Source of the DNA: Marvania coccoides
Lineage: Eukaryota; Chlorophyta; Trebouxiophyceae; Chlorellales; Chlorellaceae
Assembly (NCBI GenBank): GCA_963854735.1
Contig: OY978097.1
Coordinates: 496,001 to 560,000 of the forward strand
Direction: 5' to 3'
DNA length: 64,000 nucleotides
The notes beneath the pieces were generated by a model. The model did not search any database, had not been told where the DNA came from, and worked only from the letters and a program-made list of their open reading frames with translations. Below, one piece after another: positions 9,294 to 20,977 of the stretch (positions are counted from its first letter, which is position 1; each line of letters begins with the position of its first letter). The position numbers were made by a program, and so were the translations under genes.

Positions 9294-11945
9294 TTAAATA
9301 ATTCTCAGTCGCCGCTGGCGCCGCGCCTTCTTCTTCTCGCGCTTGTTCTTCGACTTCTTCGGCGCTCGCAGTCTCTTCATCATGTGCAGCCCCTTCTCCG
9401 GCTTCTCCGCAGCTTCCGCCTCTTCCAGCTCCGCCTCAAACACTGAAAACAAGCCGCCCAACGCTTTGTTTCCTTTCTTTTTCTTCCCTCCCTTCTCCAG
9501 CCCGCCCGCACGGCTCTTGCGCGCTGCGCCCTTCTTGCCAGGCGTCGCCTCAACCTCCCCCTTGCTGATGGCAGTGATCCGTTTCAGCCCGAGCGCCAAC
9601 AGCTCGCAAATGCTTTGCCCCAGTTCTTCCACCTTTTGTCTGTCTGGAAAGAACTCGGGGTCGAATCGGAAAGATAGCCACTGCCACAGCATCACCATGG
9701 CGTGCCCCGACTCCAGGGCTCGCATCTCCTCGGCCGACTCGGGAATATGAGTCGGAGGATTGAGCTCCAGCGGGCAGGGCAACCCCGCGCCATAGCGCTT
9801 TGCCCAGTGCATCAACGCCGCCATGACGTTCGGGTCGGTCGCCGACGCCGGCGAGATGGAAAACGTGTACCTGCGAAAAATAATGAAGAAAAAGTATATG
9901 GTCGAAACGTTATTTATTATTAATTCCGGGAATTCAAATGTCGATTGGCAACCCACATGTCTCTGAGGGACAGCCCCTCGACCTTCTGCACCCGCTTGGC
10001 TGTCTTTTCGACCGCCTCTTGGCGACAGAAAAAGTATCGACCACGCAGCACCGCCAGCTCCTCAAAAGCCTTCAGCAGGTCCGCAAACTTCGTCCCGATG
10101 GGGCTGCGGCTGGCAAACGCCTCAAACTGCTCGAATTCAGGCGCTAGGCCTGCGAAGAAAGAACCCCCATAAATTAAAAAAAAACCCATGACTTATCGAA
10201 TGATTTATAGTTTATTTTTCATATAATTTATGTAGGCATTGCTCCTTACCTGCTTTGAAGGTGCCTGTCTCCTCCATGGCGGCCTCCAGATGCTCTGCTA
10301 GGAGCTGAACGTCCGCAGGGTCGACGCACGTCGCTTTTCCGTACTTGAATTCGCTGCTCCGCCGCCCCGCTCTGCCGGCAATCTGCTTTGCCGCCGACGC
10401 CCTCACCGGCACCATCTGCTTCCCCACTCCCTCCCGCTTGTGCAGCCGATGAAACACGACCCTTGCGATGTTCAAATTGAGCCCCATTCCTACGGCATCG
10501 CTGGCCACCATCACTCCATACTCAGAGGTGGGGTCGTTAAAAAGGCGGGCTTGGTGGCGGCGCGCCTCGGGCGGCAGCGCGCCATAAATGACGGCACAGG
10601 CGTGCGGGGTGGCCGCCTCCACCGCCGTCTTGATATCGTATATCGAAGACCGAGAAAACGCCACGATGCAGTCGCCTTTTTTTACGTCGCTGTAGGAGGC
10701 CAGCCCCGGGCGCTCCACCTCCAATTTCGTGAACCTTTCGTAGGTGCGCAGCTCAAAATCTTCGCCCATCTCCCGACACAGCCACTGCACCAGGTCTATG
10801 GCGCTGGCATCCCCGCAAACGTGAATTTCGCTGGCGGGGACGCCCAGCAGCGCCCGCGTCCATGCGAAGCCCCGCGTCGCGTCTCCGATCATTTGGATCT
10901 CGTCTAAGACAGCCACATCTACCTGGTGGTGCAGACTGACCATTTCTACGGTGCATGAGATGTGCACGGCACCGGGGACTTCTCGCCGCTCCTGGCCGGT
11001 CACCATGCTGCACAGAGTGCCCTGCACGTTGCACGTGTCGTACCTGCAAAATAAAATGTCGTTGTGTAAATTTTCATGTTGTTTTTTCATGTTCTTTTGT
11101 AAAAATCAGAGACTGCACAAAATTGCCGCCAACACTTCAATTGATAGAAATCAACTACGTACACTTCCATGGCGAGGAGTCGCAGCGGACCGCAGTACAC
11201 GCCTGAAGCAGCGCCTCGCATGGCTTCCAGAGCGTTGTACGTCTTTCCAGAGTTGGTGGGGCCGGCATGGTAGATGATGCGGCGTTTGATTGCTCGAGCA
11301 AAGGGAAACCACAGATGAGGTTGCGAAAGCTGCATGGGCATGATACGAAATGTAAAAAAAAAGTGGGAAGCATATAATAGGTAAAAGTATAAAAATAAGG
11401 CAGTACATCCAGAAATGTCATTTAATGAAGAAACCCACATCGACGTCGGAGGCTAGGACCTTGTGGGCGTCGAGCTTGGCCTCGTAGTGTAACCTCACGT
11501 AGTCGACGAATTTGTCTAACAGCACTTCATGGGCTTCAGGGTCGTCAAGCTCTGCCAGCTTTGAGAATGCGTCGGAGTCGAGATTTTGCTGCAAAAAGGC
11601 CCCAAACTCATTCTCCCTCGAAGCTTTACTAAAAACGACGTCGGGGATGTGGTGACCGAGGGCGCGTTCTCTGAGGAGGGGGTTGCGGCGAAATGAGCGT
11701 AGCAGGTAGAAAAATCGCGCCGAAAGCGGCTGAGGCAGGGAGCCAGAAGAAGAGGCTAGGCAGCGAGGGAGGGGCGCGGTGTGATTAAGGATAGGGGGGT
11801 TAAGTACCAATGGGGCACCGGTTTGCGGGTTAAACAGGTGAGCTGCTGGGGCGGCGGTCGGCAAAATCTCAGCAAAATTTGATTTACCAACTGATCGCCA
11901 AAATGAGCTTGCAGCTGCCCCCAGGCTCCGGCACCTTCCCAACAT
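9294..11945 (-). CDS. SUV3: SUV3-like mitochondrial/plastid ATP-dependent RNA helicase
   Basis: Five exons on the minus strand: 11945-11439, 11329-11163, 11043-10250, 10149-9957 and 9870-9294, all GT-AG, encoding 745 residues. The first 30 residues are rich in Arg, Ser and Ala with few acids, as in an organelle targeting peptide. Exon 2 holds [17 protein letters not shown] (Walker A). Exon 3 holds [12 protein letters not shown] (motif II, DEIQ) and later [13 protein letters not shown] and QIAGRAGRR (motifs V and VI). Exon 5 ends in a very basic tail. SUV3 is a DExH helicase that unwinds RNA for degradation, in mitochondria with PNPase or an RNase II-type nuclease. The domain order and length fit the family well. 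The gene starts 208 bp from REV1 on the other strand. Confidence 0.93.
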
Positions 11946-12153
11946 TTAAGTTATAGAAATTGCAAACATTTTAATAGTGAAACAGGACGAGAATTGGGTC
12001 GTTGAAACGGTTCAAATAAATTATAAATGCAAAAAAAGCACAATTGCCGCTCCGATTCATTTTATAAAAATCGTAAAATACATACCAACATGATATCTTT
12101 GCCCATGCAGCTATTTGGCTCTATAATGTGAAACAACAAAATAAATTTCAGTG
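11946..12153. promoter_or_regulatory. short divergent promoter region SUV3/REV1
   Basis: Only 208 bp separate the start codons of the oppositely oriented SUV3 and REV1 genes. The stretch is AT-rich and has no open frame of note, so both promoters and 5' UTRs must share it unless transcription starts inside the genes. No defined motif can be assigned. Confidence 0.5.
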
Positions 12154-15100
12154 ATGGCTGATCACCAGAACTCTCGCGTTGTGGCGCTGGGTGACGCGCA
12201 GGGCGATGAAGAGGGCTCCCCCAAACGTCACCATGGCGGCTCCCACCACAACTACATGTCTTACAAGATCAACAAGCTGCAGGAGCAGTTTGCAGGCAAT
12301 GCCTCCATCATGAAAGAAAGCGACATGTTCCGAGGGGTCTGCATCTTCGTCAACGGCCTCACCGTACCCCCGCACGCGGAGCTGAAGCGGCTGATGGCCG
12401 TGCACGGCGGGCGCTTCGAGAATTATTTTTCCCGACCCCCCGTGACCCATATTATCTGTGCCAACCTCCCTGACGCGAAAGTCAAGCAGCTGGAGCACGC
12501 ACGCAGCCCCGCGCCCATCGTGCGCCCCGAGTGGGTGTTGGAAAGCATCGCCGCCGGCGTCCTGCTCCCGCTCCACCCCTTCATGCTGCAGCAGCTACGG
12601 GGCGGGCCGGGGCAGCGCAGCATCGCTGCGTTTGGCGGCGCTGCGAAAGCCCCACCGCCCCAGCAGCAGCAGCAGGTTCCTGGCCAGCCTCGTCCGGGGT
12701 CTTCAGAGCGTCCCACCAACCCCACAACCACCATATTACCATTGCCCCCGCCATATTGCCACATTGCCCCCTCCAACCACCATCACCACCAGCGGCTTGC
12801 TTCTTACGACCCAGCGGAGCTGGCGGCGGCGCAGGAGGTCGCGGCTCGTATGCGAGCAGAGTGCGACAACCTCAAGGGCCCCCCTCGGTCCTCCAAAGAG
12901 GATCCCAAGTTCATGGAGAGGTACTACCAAGCTTCTCGGCTTCACTTCATCGGGAGCTGGAAAAAGCGGCTGGAGGCGCTGATGACGTCAGACGCAGGGG
13001 CGGTAGGCCCTGCGCCACAGCTGCAGACCCTGGGTGGGGCTCGTACGGTGGTTCATCTAGACATGGATTGTTTTTTTGCTTCGGTGGCTGAGGCAGGGCA
13101 CCCAGAGTTTCGAGGCAAGCCAATCGCGGTGTGGTAAGTTATTTGTATCTTTGCGTATATTTATCGTTGACATTGTTATTCGTATATATGTATCATGTTA
13201 TCACTTTGCGAAATTTTTATTAACCGTGTGGTCTCTTCCATTCCCTCTTTCCTTGGTTTGCAGTCACTCCAACAGCGCTCGCGGCAGCGGGGACGTTTCC
13301 TCCGCCAACTACGAGGCCCGGCGGTACGGCGTGAAAGCCTCAATGTTCATCGCCAGGGCCAAGGAGCTGTGCCCAGCGCTGATTGTAGTACCGTACGAAT
13401 TTGAAAAGTACGAAACCGTGTCGGAACAGGTGAGAATATATTTTCTTCAATAAACCCCTCACTCTTTCTCTGAAAGCTATCGATTAAACTAAATTGAACG
13501 TATTACCCTGTTTATATTCAATTCATTATTTATTTCGTTGTGAAGTTCACATTTTTCGGTGCATTTTTTCTCTTTCTTTTTGCACATACAGGTGTACCGC
13601 ATTCTGCTGCAGTACACTTCTGCGGTGAGCCCTGTATCCTGCGACGAGGCCTTCCTGGACATCACAGGCCTGGGGGATGCAGAGACCATCGTTGCTGCCA
13701 TCAGGCTAGACATTTTCACCACCACAGGCTGCACCGCCAGCGCCGGCATCGCGCCCAACATGCTGCTGGCCCGCATCGCCACGCGCCGCGCCAAGCCTGA
13801 CGGCCAGATGGCTCTCTCCGCCGCTGCCGCCCTGCCTTTTCTCTCGGAGTTAGCTGCCTCCGAGCTCCCAGGGGTGGGGTGGGCCACAGGGAAGAAGCTA
13901 GAGCAGATTGGGATCCGCACGGTGGCCGACGTACAGCGCGCGCCAAAAAGCAGGCTGGAGGCGGAGCTGGGGCCCAAAGCAGGGGCGCTATTGTGGAATT
14001 TTGCGCATGGACGGGACTCTCGGCGGGTGACTGCCCCCTCGCCGCGGAAAAGCGTGGGCGCAGAGGTGAACTGGGGCGTGCGGTTTGAGTATGCCGAGGA
14101 TCCGGATACATTTCTGGGGAATTTGGCGGGGGAGGTGGCAGAGCGGTTGCATGTCGCTAAGGTGCGCTGCCGTACGGTCACTTTGAAAATCAAGAGGAAG
14201 GTAGAGGTGAGTAGCGATTCTTGTGTAATAATGAGTTGTGTTTTTGAGGTGGTGGTTTGAAGCAATCAAAATTGCAGGACCTCATAATCATGGGTTTGCT
14301 TTCAGTTTGCAAGCATTTATTGGAATTTTTGCTTATTTTTCGCCAATATTTCCGCATCCAATAACACAATCCACTTAAAATAAGTTGCTTCACATATATT
14401 TGCAGGGTTGGACTGAGCCCACCAAGTTTCTGGGCCACGGGGAGTGCTCGAACTCATCTCGCAGCGTCACTCTCAACGTTGCCACAGCCTCCGCAGACAC
14501 CATCAAGGCAGAGGCCACTGCACTGCTGCACGCGCTGCGCGTGCCGCATGACGAGATCCTGGGCATGGGCATCACCGCAACCCGCCTCACGCCCAGCAGC
14601 GCTGGAGGAGGAGGTTTGAATGCTGTTCCAGCTGTCTTTGCAAAGAGAACTTCCACCGCTCTTCTTCCCATTTCAGCGGAAGAAGACGCAACGCAAGCAG
14701 ACGGAGGCGCTGCGCACGCAGCAGGGGCAACGGAGGGAACTGCTGCCAGTGATGATGGCCGGGGTGATAGTGAACGCAGCACAGGCGCAGCAGAGGGAGA
14801 AGAAGTTGAAGCGAATGCTGCCGACGCCGATGTTACGTTTCAGAGCCCTGGCAGGCGGAGGGACTCGTTGGGCGGGCGGGGGACCAAGCGGAAGAAGAAG
14901 AGCCCCGGACAGCAGTTCTCGATGCTGGAGTTGATGCCGCCGCCACCGCCTCGGGGGGAAGTAAATTACAGCAACGGAGGGGACGAGGAAAGAGAAAACG
15001 GCGCGCTGAGGGCTGCGCAGGCGCGCGAGGCGGCGGGGCGCTTTGACAGCATGTCGTTGACCCAGATCGACGCTGCTGAGCTGGCAGAGCTGCCGTGGGA

Positions 15101-16409
15101 GGTGCAGCGGGAGCTAGTGGCCAAGATGCCGCGCACCCGGCGAGAAATAACCGCCGGCAGAGCTGCAGCTGCAGGAGCGGCATCCCCACCTGCCGCGCCT
15201 GGTGAGGCTTACTTCTCATCAGGCGGCGAGGAGCTCCCAGGCCAAGACCAAGAAAAGAAGGGCCAAGAATGTTCTGTTGCCGGAGCCCAGGCTCGCACCG
15301 TCACTCTGGCCACAACCACCGTCAGACCGCCGATTGAAGCGCTGCCAGCGCTGTCTCAGGTGGACCGTTCCGTGATGCAGGCGCTGCCGCTGGCCATCCG
15401 TCGTGAGCTGGAGGCTGCCTACCGCATGAAGCACCCTTCAGGGGTGGGAGGAGCCTCTTCCTCTGGGGCGGCTGCTGCTGCTGCTAGCGGCGGTGGCACA
15501 AATCGCCGGAAAGTCAGCAACAACAAAAGCTCGCCGAATCGCGGCCTGCGACAGCCCGCTCGCAAGCGCAACACGGGATTGCGTCGTATAGACGCGTTTG
15601 TGGTTGGCAAGGAGCCCTCTGAGGGGGGAATGGGCAATGCTGGTGGTGGAAAAGCGGGGCTGGTGAGGCGGCACGGCCACCGAGGCCTCACCCTGCAAGA
15701 CATAGACCCCGCCGTGCTGCACGAACTGCCGCCAGAGGTGCAGGAGGAGGTGCTGCGACAGCTGCAGCCCGTGCAGCTGCGGCGCGAGGCGAGATCGCTG
15801 CATAGAGTGGCGGAGGAAGCAGCAGAGGGGACAGGGACGGCAGCTGGAACCTACCTAGATGCTCTCCGTGGGGAATGCTCCGACGAAGAGGTGGAGGAGG
15901 AAGCGGGCGTCAGCGCGAGCCAGCTTGGAGAAAGTTTTCCTGCGGTGCAAGTCCTTCTTACTTCTGCAGCTGGTGTGTGTGTTGGCGGAGCAGTGGACGC
16001 ACTTCTCAGCGAGATGTTGGCGGCTGTGGTGGAGATTGAACAGGCGCAGGCGGCTGCAGGTGGCGACAGCTGGCCGTCGTCTGAAAACGAGGCAGGAGAG
16101 CCGGAGGAAGAAAAGAGCAGCCTCCCAGCAACGCAGCCCACCGTCGCTTCTATGGGGGTAGAAGGTGGAGAGACCGTGGAGGAGCTGCTCCGCAAGTGCG
16201 AGCTGGCTCTGAAGGCTGTGGGGCGAGCGCTGTTGCTGGCCGGAAAGTTTTTTGTTGGACGCGACTTGGAGGGGCTGAGGAGGCTGCTGAGGCGGGTGAA
16301 GGCGCTGGGGAGGCAGTACCCGTGCTTTGAGGGCTGCGCTGACGCATTGGTGGAGAAGCTGCAGCAGCGGGTGCGCCGCCGTTACAGCCACCCCCTGACG
16401 CTGCGGTAA
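12154..16409 (+). CDS. REV1: REV1 Y-family translesion DNA polymerase
   Basis: Four exons: 12154-13133, 13264-13429, 13592-14206 and 14406-16409, all GT-AG, 1254 residues. Order of parts: BRCT domain near residues 60-150 (FRGVCIFVNG, VRPEWVLESIAAG); polymerase palm starting with VVHLDMDCFFASV, which contains a catalytic Asp; SCDEAFLDIT with the Asp-Glu pair at the start of exon 3; the GVGWATGKKLEQIG helix-hairpin; the little-finger domain with EPTKFLGHG; three ubiquitin-binding-motif-like segments; and a C-terminal helical domain (last ~85 residues) expected to bind REV7 and other polymerases. REV1 inserts dCMP opposite abasic and bulky lesions and scaffolds translesion synthesis in the nucleus. 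The linker in exon 4 is long and of low complexity. An in-frame GTG at 12151 precedes the ATG and is not used. Confidence 0.95.
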
Positions 16410-16652
16410 TGACCATCAAGAAAGAACGAGTTCGTAATATATTTTTTGTTGTGAAATGTATATATATTAGGTTTTTCAATTTTCCCCGAATGCACAGACT
16501 CTCAATAAAAGCATTACTCAGTTTTGAATGAATCAATTGAATTTCATATCAGCTATTGGCAGAGTACCGCGCATACAAAAAAAATCATTATGCCAAGTGC
16601 CATTTTGGGGGATAAAATAAACGTTCTCAAGCAGTGAAAAATAATTGCTGTG

Positions 16653-17829
16653 CTATGCAGTACCCTTGACGTCAGCTGGCAGACTTTCCGCCAGTTCCAT
16701 CAGTTCTTCCACGCTCTTTCCCGTACAATACGAACGCAGTACCTTCACGTCACCCCCATGCTTCTCCAGCTCCGCCCACACCGCGCTTTCCACCGCCTCT
16801 GGTCCCGACACCTCAGGCTGCAGCAGATTGCAGGCCACTTCGACACCTTCAGCGTGCTGAAGCGCCATTGCTTGCACCCCCCTTAAGCCTCCGCCCCGCT
16901 CGCTCACCGCCCGCGCCATCTTCTTTGCCGCCGCCAGATCGTCCGTCCCTAACAGCACGTTGAAGTTTACCAGCCAGGGTAGCGCTCCCACGCAACAAAC
17001 GCCGCTGCGAGGGTCGGCAATTGAAGGTCCGAAATCTGGGGGCAGGGGGAGGGAGGAATCGGGGCCGATTGCGCCTACCCACTCTTGCGTGTGTCCTTCT
17101 GGATTCGTCGTGGGCGAGAAGTAGCCCAGGCGGCGACGGATTTCAGCCAGCTGAGCTCCGTTTGGATGAGCTCGGGCGTAGAGGAAAGTGGGGACAGGAA
17201 GAGGGCCCTCCCCCAGCTGCTGCGCGATGCGCTGTGCTGCGGACGAAGCTGCGTGCAAGTGATCTTCCAGGGGCAGCAGCGGGTGGCAAGAAATGTGGTC
17301 TGCAGGGCAGCGATGGAATTAGAGTTGGCAACGCAATGATATATGAAATTTTGGATATTAAACATCTTCGAAAATTGTCTACTTGCCAACTGAGCCCAAG
17401 CGCGGGTGGGTGGCGACGTGCGCCTGCAGGTCGAGCTGGGCAAGCGCAGCGCGTGACAGCGCAATGACGGCTCTGGCAATGGCCTCTGGCGATTTCGAAA
17501 CGAAGGTGAAGTTTGATCGGTTGTAAGGGTCGTCAACGAAGAGGTGGGCAAGCGCAGCAGAGGGGTCAGCAGCGGCGGTGGCCACCCTGCGCAGGCTCTC
17601 AATCAGCGTGGCGTTCCGACCTTCGCTGACGTACACATTGCAGGCTGCAAAAGGGGATGTTTTCGCGATGGAAATTTTGGTTGCATGTTGACACTCCGGG
17701 ATGGTTGAAAAGTTGACGAATTGGTGGAAATTAATAAACGAGTGCTGGCGAGTTAGAAAAAGATTTGTTGAACTCACCAAGCACCAGAGGTCTCTGCGCA
17801 GCTTGCACGAGGGGACGTCGCACAGCCAT
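16653..17829 (-). CDS. glutamate formimidoyltransferase-like protein
   Basis: Three exons, 17829-17778, 17644-17387 and 17299-16653, encode 318 residues. The N-terminus contains the family hallmark ACNVYVSEGRN. Later come HPRLGSVDHISCHPL (reconstructed across the second splice), YARAHPNGAQLAEIRR and GALPWLVNFNVLLG, in the order seen in the formiminotransferase domain of FTCD. The enzyme moves a formimino group between N-formimino-glutamate and tetrahydrofolate (histidine breakdown and folate pools). No cyclodeaminase domain follows, as in other stand-alone plant and algal forms. Intron 2 appears to use a GC donor (TTG|GCAAGT), since this is the only phase-correct site that restores VDHISCHP. 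No convincing targeting signal is seen. Confidence 0.85.
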
Positions 17830-18076
17830 TTCACATATATATATTTCGTGATTCCGGGGTGCTTTTAAACTTGAGGCCGAGAACCTCCAATTGAATTTTC
17901 GAAAACATTTTTTTTCTACCGCCGAAATTGATTTTGCAACTTTTCCGTGGGGTGGTCACGCCATAGTCATTTTGAAAAATTATTTGAGGGAGGGTTCCAC
18001 CATTGCAGATACTCTCTGTGATTTTTTGAAACCTGTCAGTGCCAAATATTTTTTGATCAATTCTGAAAAATAAAAA

Positions 18077-20290
18077 ATGGAGCGCATCATCGCTGGTCTT
18101 GTCAAATTTTTGGATGAATTATCCTCCTCTGGATTTCCGTCAAAATCTCTGGAGCTTGGACGTCCAAAAATTGAACGAGCTCTTGCTGCAGCTAATGAGC
18201 TTGGTACGGAGTGGAGCCACCGCCTGATCAGGGAGAACGTCCTGTGAGTTTATCAACCTGATAAACTTTTAATTTTTAGATCTCACGCTATTCTGCTATC
18301 CAAATAGGAATTTAATACCTCTGGTGGAGGCAATGGAGCGAGTGCGAAAACGCTTGGCGAAGCATTCCGAAACCTTTGCCAAAGTCTCGCCCAGGCTCGT
18401 GGGACTCACGTACTTGAGCCAATCGTTGGGCCTCAGCGTCGCCATGTCATGCGCAAACAACCTCCCCTAAGTGGGCGGCGCTTTCTTCTTACTAGCATCT
18501 TCAGCTGCCCTTGCCAGCGATTGCCTGGCGCTGGTCAAAAAATGCTTTACAGCACAGGAGGGCGTGCCAAAGGACCTCGATTCCTACTGCAGGTGCCTGC
18601 ATGGAGCTTTGCGCATCACTTCATTCAAGTACAAATTCACCTCCATGGGCACACGGAAACTGAGAGAGTTCAAACCTCAGCTACTGCACTTTCTCAGCTT
18701 GCCCCGCTTGAGCAGCGTGGAATACTGGGGCTGGAAGCGGCGCTGAACACGATGGGGTGCTGTATCGACGCCCTCGCCGCCGTCCCCAAAGGCTTTGCCA
18801 ACTTCGCTTTTCTCGAAGTTCCAGAAGCGGCATATGCGTTTATTAGTGGCTGGGACCAAGTGCTTTGCCTCGTTCCAGGAGCGGCAAAGCGCATTTTCAC
18901 TTCTCTCAAGCGCTTTGGCTCCGCTGGCATTTCTGCATACGCGGACGCATTTTGTTGCACAATTGAGATGGTCGACAGCGTCGCTGCTTCAAACTTCAGG
19001 GTGGAGGAACACCACGAAGAAAACGTTCGAGCTGCTCTGACCTGCCTCGGCAACACCACCACCCATTTTTTGTCGGACTATTCTACTCAAAAGACTTAAT
19101 GAATCCCACCACAGCGCAAGAAGCTGTGCTGCACTTCGCCGCCCCTGGTATTCAGAACGCAATGCACACGGCCACTGGTAAGCTGTGGGCCCACGTGGAG
19201 GGACCCATGCTCGAGGAGAATCCAGCAGAAAAGCTGTTGTTTCAATCTGCGGTCGTCGCTGCCCAGTGCGCGTGCCACTCCGCGTTCATTGTGACGGCAA
19301 AAGTCGCTGGTGCAACTTTAAACGCGCATGACATTGCGCGCTGGGTTGCACCCGCTGCGGCGGCGATGGCGGCTACAGTGAGAAATGTTAACAGCGCCCT
19401 TGAGCGCAATTTGAACATCCCGGAAGTTCATCAGGCGTGGCGGGTTCTCAGCCTTGCATCAAATGCGTTCTTCCAAGCCAGCTGCGGCCGTGGGTTGGTG
19501 ACCCTTTCTTCCCATCCCTTCCTGGGTGGCCAGCACGTCACCATCTACTCTTCTCAGGAAATAGACGATGTCCTTTGCTGCTTCAACAACCTGATGGAGT
19601 TGGATGTGGCATACGCAGCGCAGCTGGCTGCTCAACCCGAGGTCTGGGGTGACAGCTACTGCGGCTGGCCCCTCCCAACCCTCCCCCAAGTGTTTGCCGG
19701 CTCGATGATGTCTTTTATGGGCAACGAGGAAAGAACCTGGCCCCACGTCATTGCAGCGACCTCCGAGATTGCCAGGGCCGCTGTGGACGCCTCTGGTCTC
19801 GGGAACGAGTGACGCTTACAGCGCGTTGGCAGCTCAAATTTTGGCTGGCGATTTGGAGAGCGTGCCTGGGCTCAGCGAGGCGCTTGTGCCTGATGACCAG
19901 CCGCTGCTGAAGTCGCTGCGCAGCCAGTTGACGCAAGGGAGGGTGGAGTTCAACCAGGCACTGAAAGGTGACAGCGATATTTTGCGGCTGAGGGCCTTCA
20001 TTAGTGGCCTGATGCAAGCAGCTGGGGCCGAAGGTCTGGCAGAGCGCAGGAAGTATCGCGTGGAGTGCTTAGCCACCAGGCCCTGCTCTCACCTGGGGTG
20101 CGACACCATGGCGCAGATCGGGAAGAAACTTCCGCAGAAAATTTGTGCCCAGTGCCGCCTCGAGCACTACTGCAGTAAGGCGTACCAGGCTGCCGCGTGG
20201 AAGGACGGGCACAGCCTGTCTTGCAAAGCTGTTTCTTCTTCGGATATGAAACTGCAGCGACACTGTATGTCGCGCCATGAAGCCTCCTGA
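18077..20290 (+). pseudogene. broken MYND zinc-finger protein gene
   Basis: The locus starts well: an ATG at 18077, exon 18077-18243, a GT-AG intron, and a second exon from 18308. The frame then meets TAA at 18468-18470. The same frame continues past the stop, then coding-like sequence moves to a second frame by about 18700, to a third at the TAATGA overlap near 19096-19101, and back near 19800. The conceptual product is a helical, Ala-rich protein ending in a MYND-type finger (CAQCRLEHYCSKAYQAAAW then H and C). Where the family has a zinc-binding Cys after YCSK-x, this copy has Tyr (TAC). One nonsense codon, three frameshifts and a lost ligand argue for a decaying gene. It cannot be excluded that some indels are assembly errors. 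Confidence 0.7.
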
Positions 20291-20419
20291 ATTGAAGGTC
20301 AAAATATTGAAGCGCGCTGGCGCTTCAAAAATATCTTCTTGGATCATTAACTTCAATTTTTACCACCGATTCCCATCAGAATTTAAACATTTCGCTCGTT
20401 GACATCTGGATCTTCAGCC

Positions 20420-20977
20420 ATGGCCGCCCGCACAGTCGCCCCCGCTCAGCTGAGCTCCAAAATGTTGAGCCATCGAACATTTGCTCGCCAACCTGCCCGT
20501 GTCTCCAGGCCCGCCGCCCGCCCCATGGTGCCGCATGCCGGAGCTGTGACTGAGCTCGAGGGCGTCGAGGGATTTGAGAAGTTTATTGCCCAGGAGGGGT
20601 TGACGGTGATTGACTTCTACACCACCTGGTGCGGCCCCTGCAAGCTGATCGCCCCCAAAGTAGAGGAAATGGCGGAGCAGATGTCGGGCGCCAAGTTTGG
20701 CAAGCTGAATTTGACAGACATGCCGGGCGCTGGGCCCTTCACCAAGGCACGAGAGGTCAAGTCGCTGCCCACGTTCCACATCTATAAAAATGTGAGAAAA
20801 ACGAAGGGATAAAAGTACCTTACCCTCCTGTTTATAAACGATCCAATTCTATTCTTCTTGACTAAGTTTTGCCTCCAATTGTGCGTGCAGGGAGTGAAAC
20901 TCGATCAGATGACTGGTAACAACCCCACAGGGCTGCGCCAGCTGGTGTCGGCAGCGATAGCCGGTTCTTCCTCTTGA
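20420..20977 (+). CDS. chloroplast-type thioredoxin
   Basis: Two exons, 20420-20791 and 20891-20977, GT-AG, 152 residues. The first ~40 residues (MAARTVAPAQLSSKMLSHRT...) are rich in Ser, Ala, Arg and Pro and lack acids, which suggests a plastid transit peptide. The thioredoxin fold follows, with IDFYTTWCGPCK carrying the redox-active Cys pair, then the cis-Pro segment SLPTFHIYKNG completed across the splice. Thioredoxins reduce disulfides on target enzymes; plastid types relay electrons from ferredoxin to Calvin-cycle enzymes. Which type (f, m, y or other) cannot be settled. The insertion-like segment TDMPGAGPFTKAREV between strands is not typical of the best-known types. Confidence 0.85.

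Noticed and set aside
18468..18560. An intron to remove the stop at 18468 in the MYND locus
   Set aside because: The frame continues with protein-like sequence directly after the TAA, and later frameshifts remain, so an intron does not rescue the gene.
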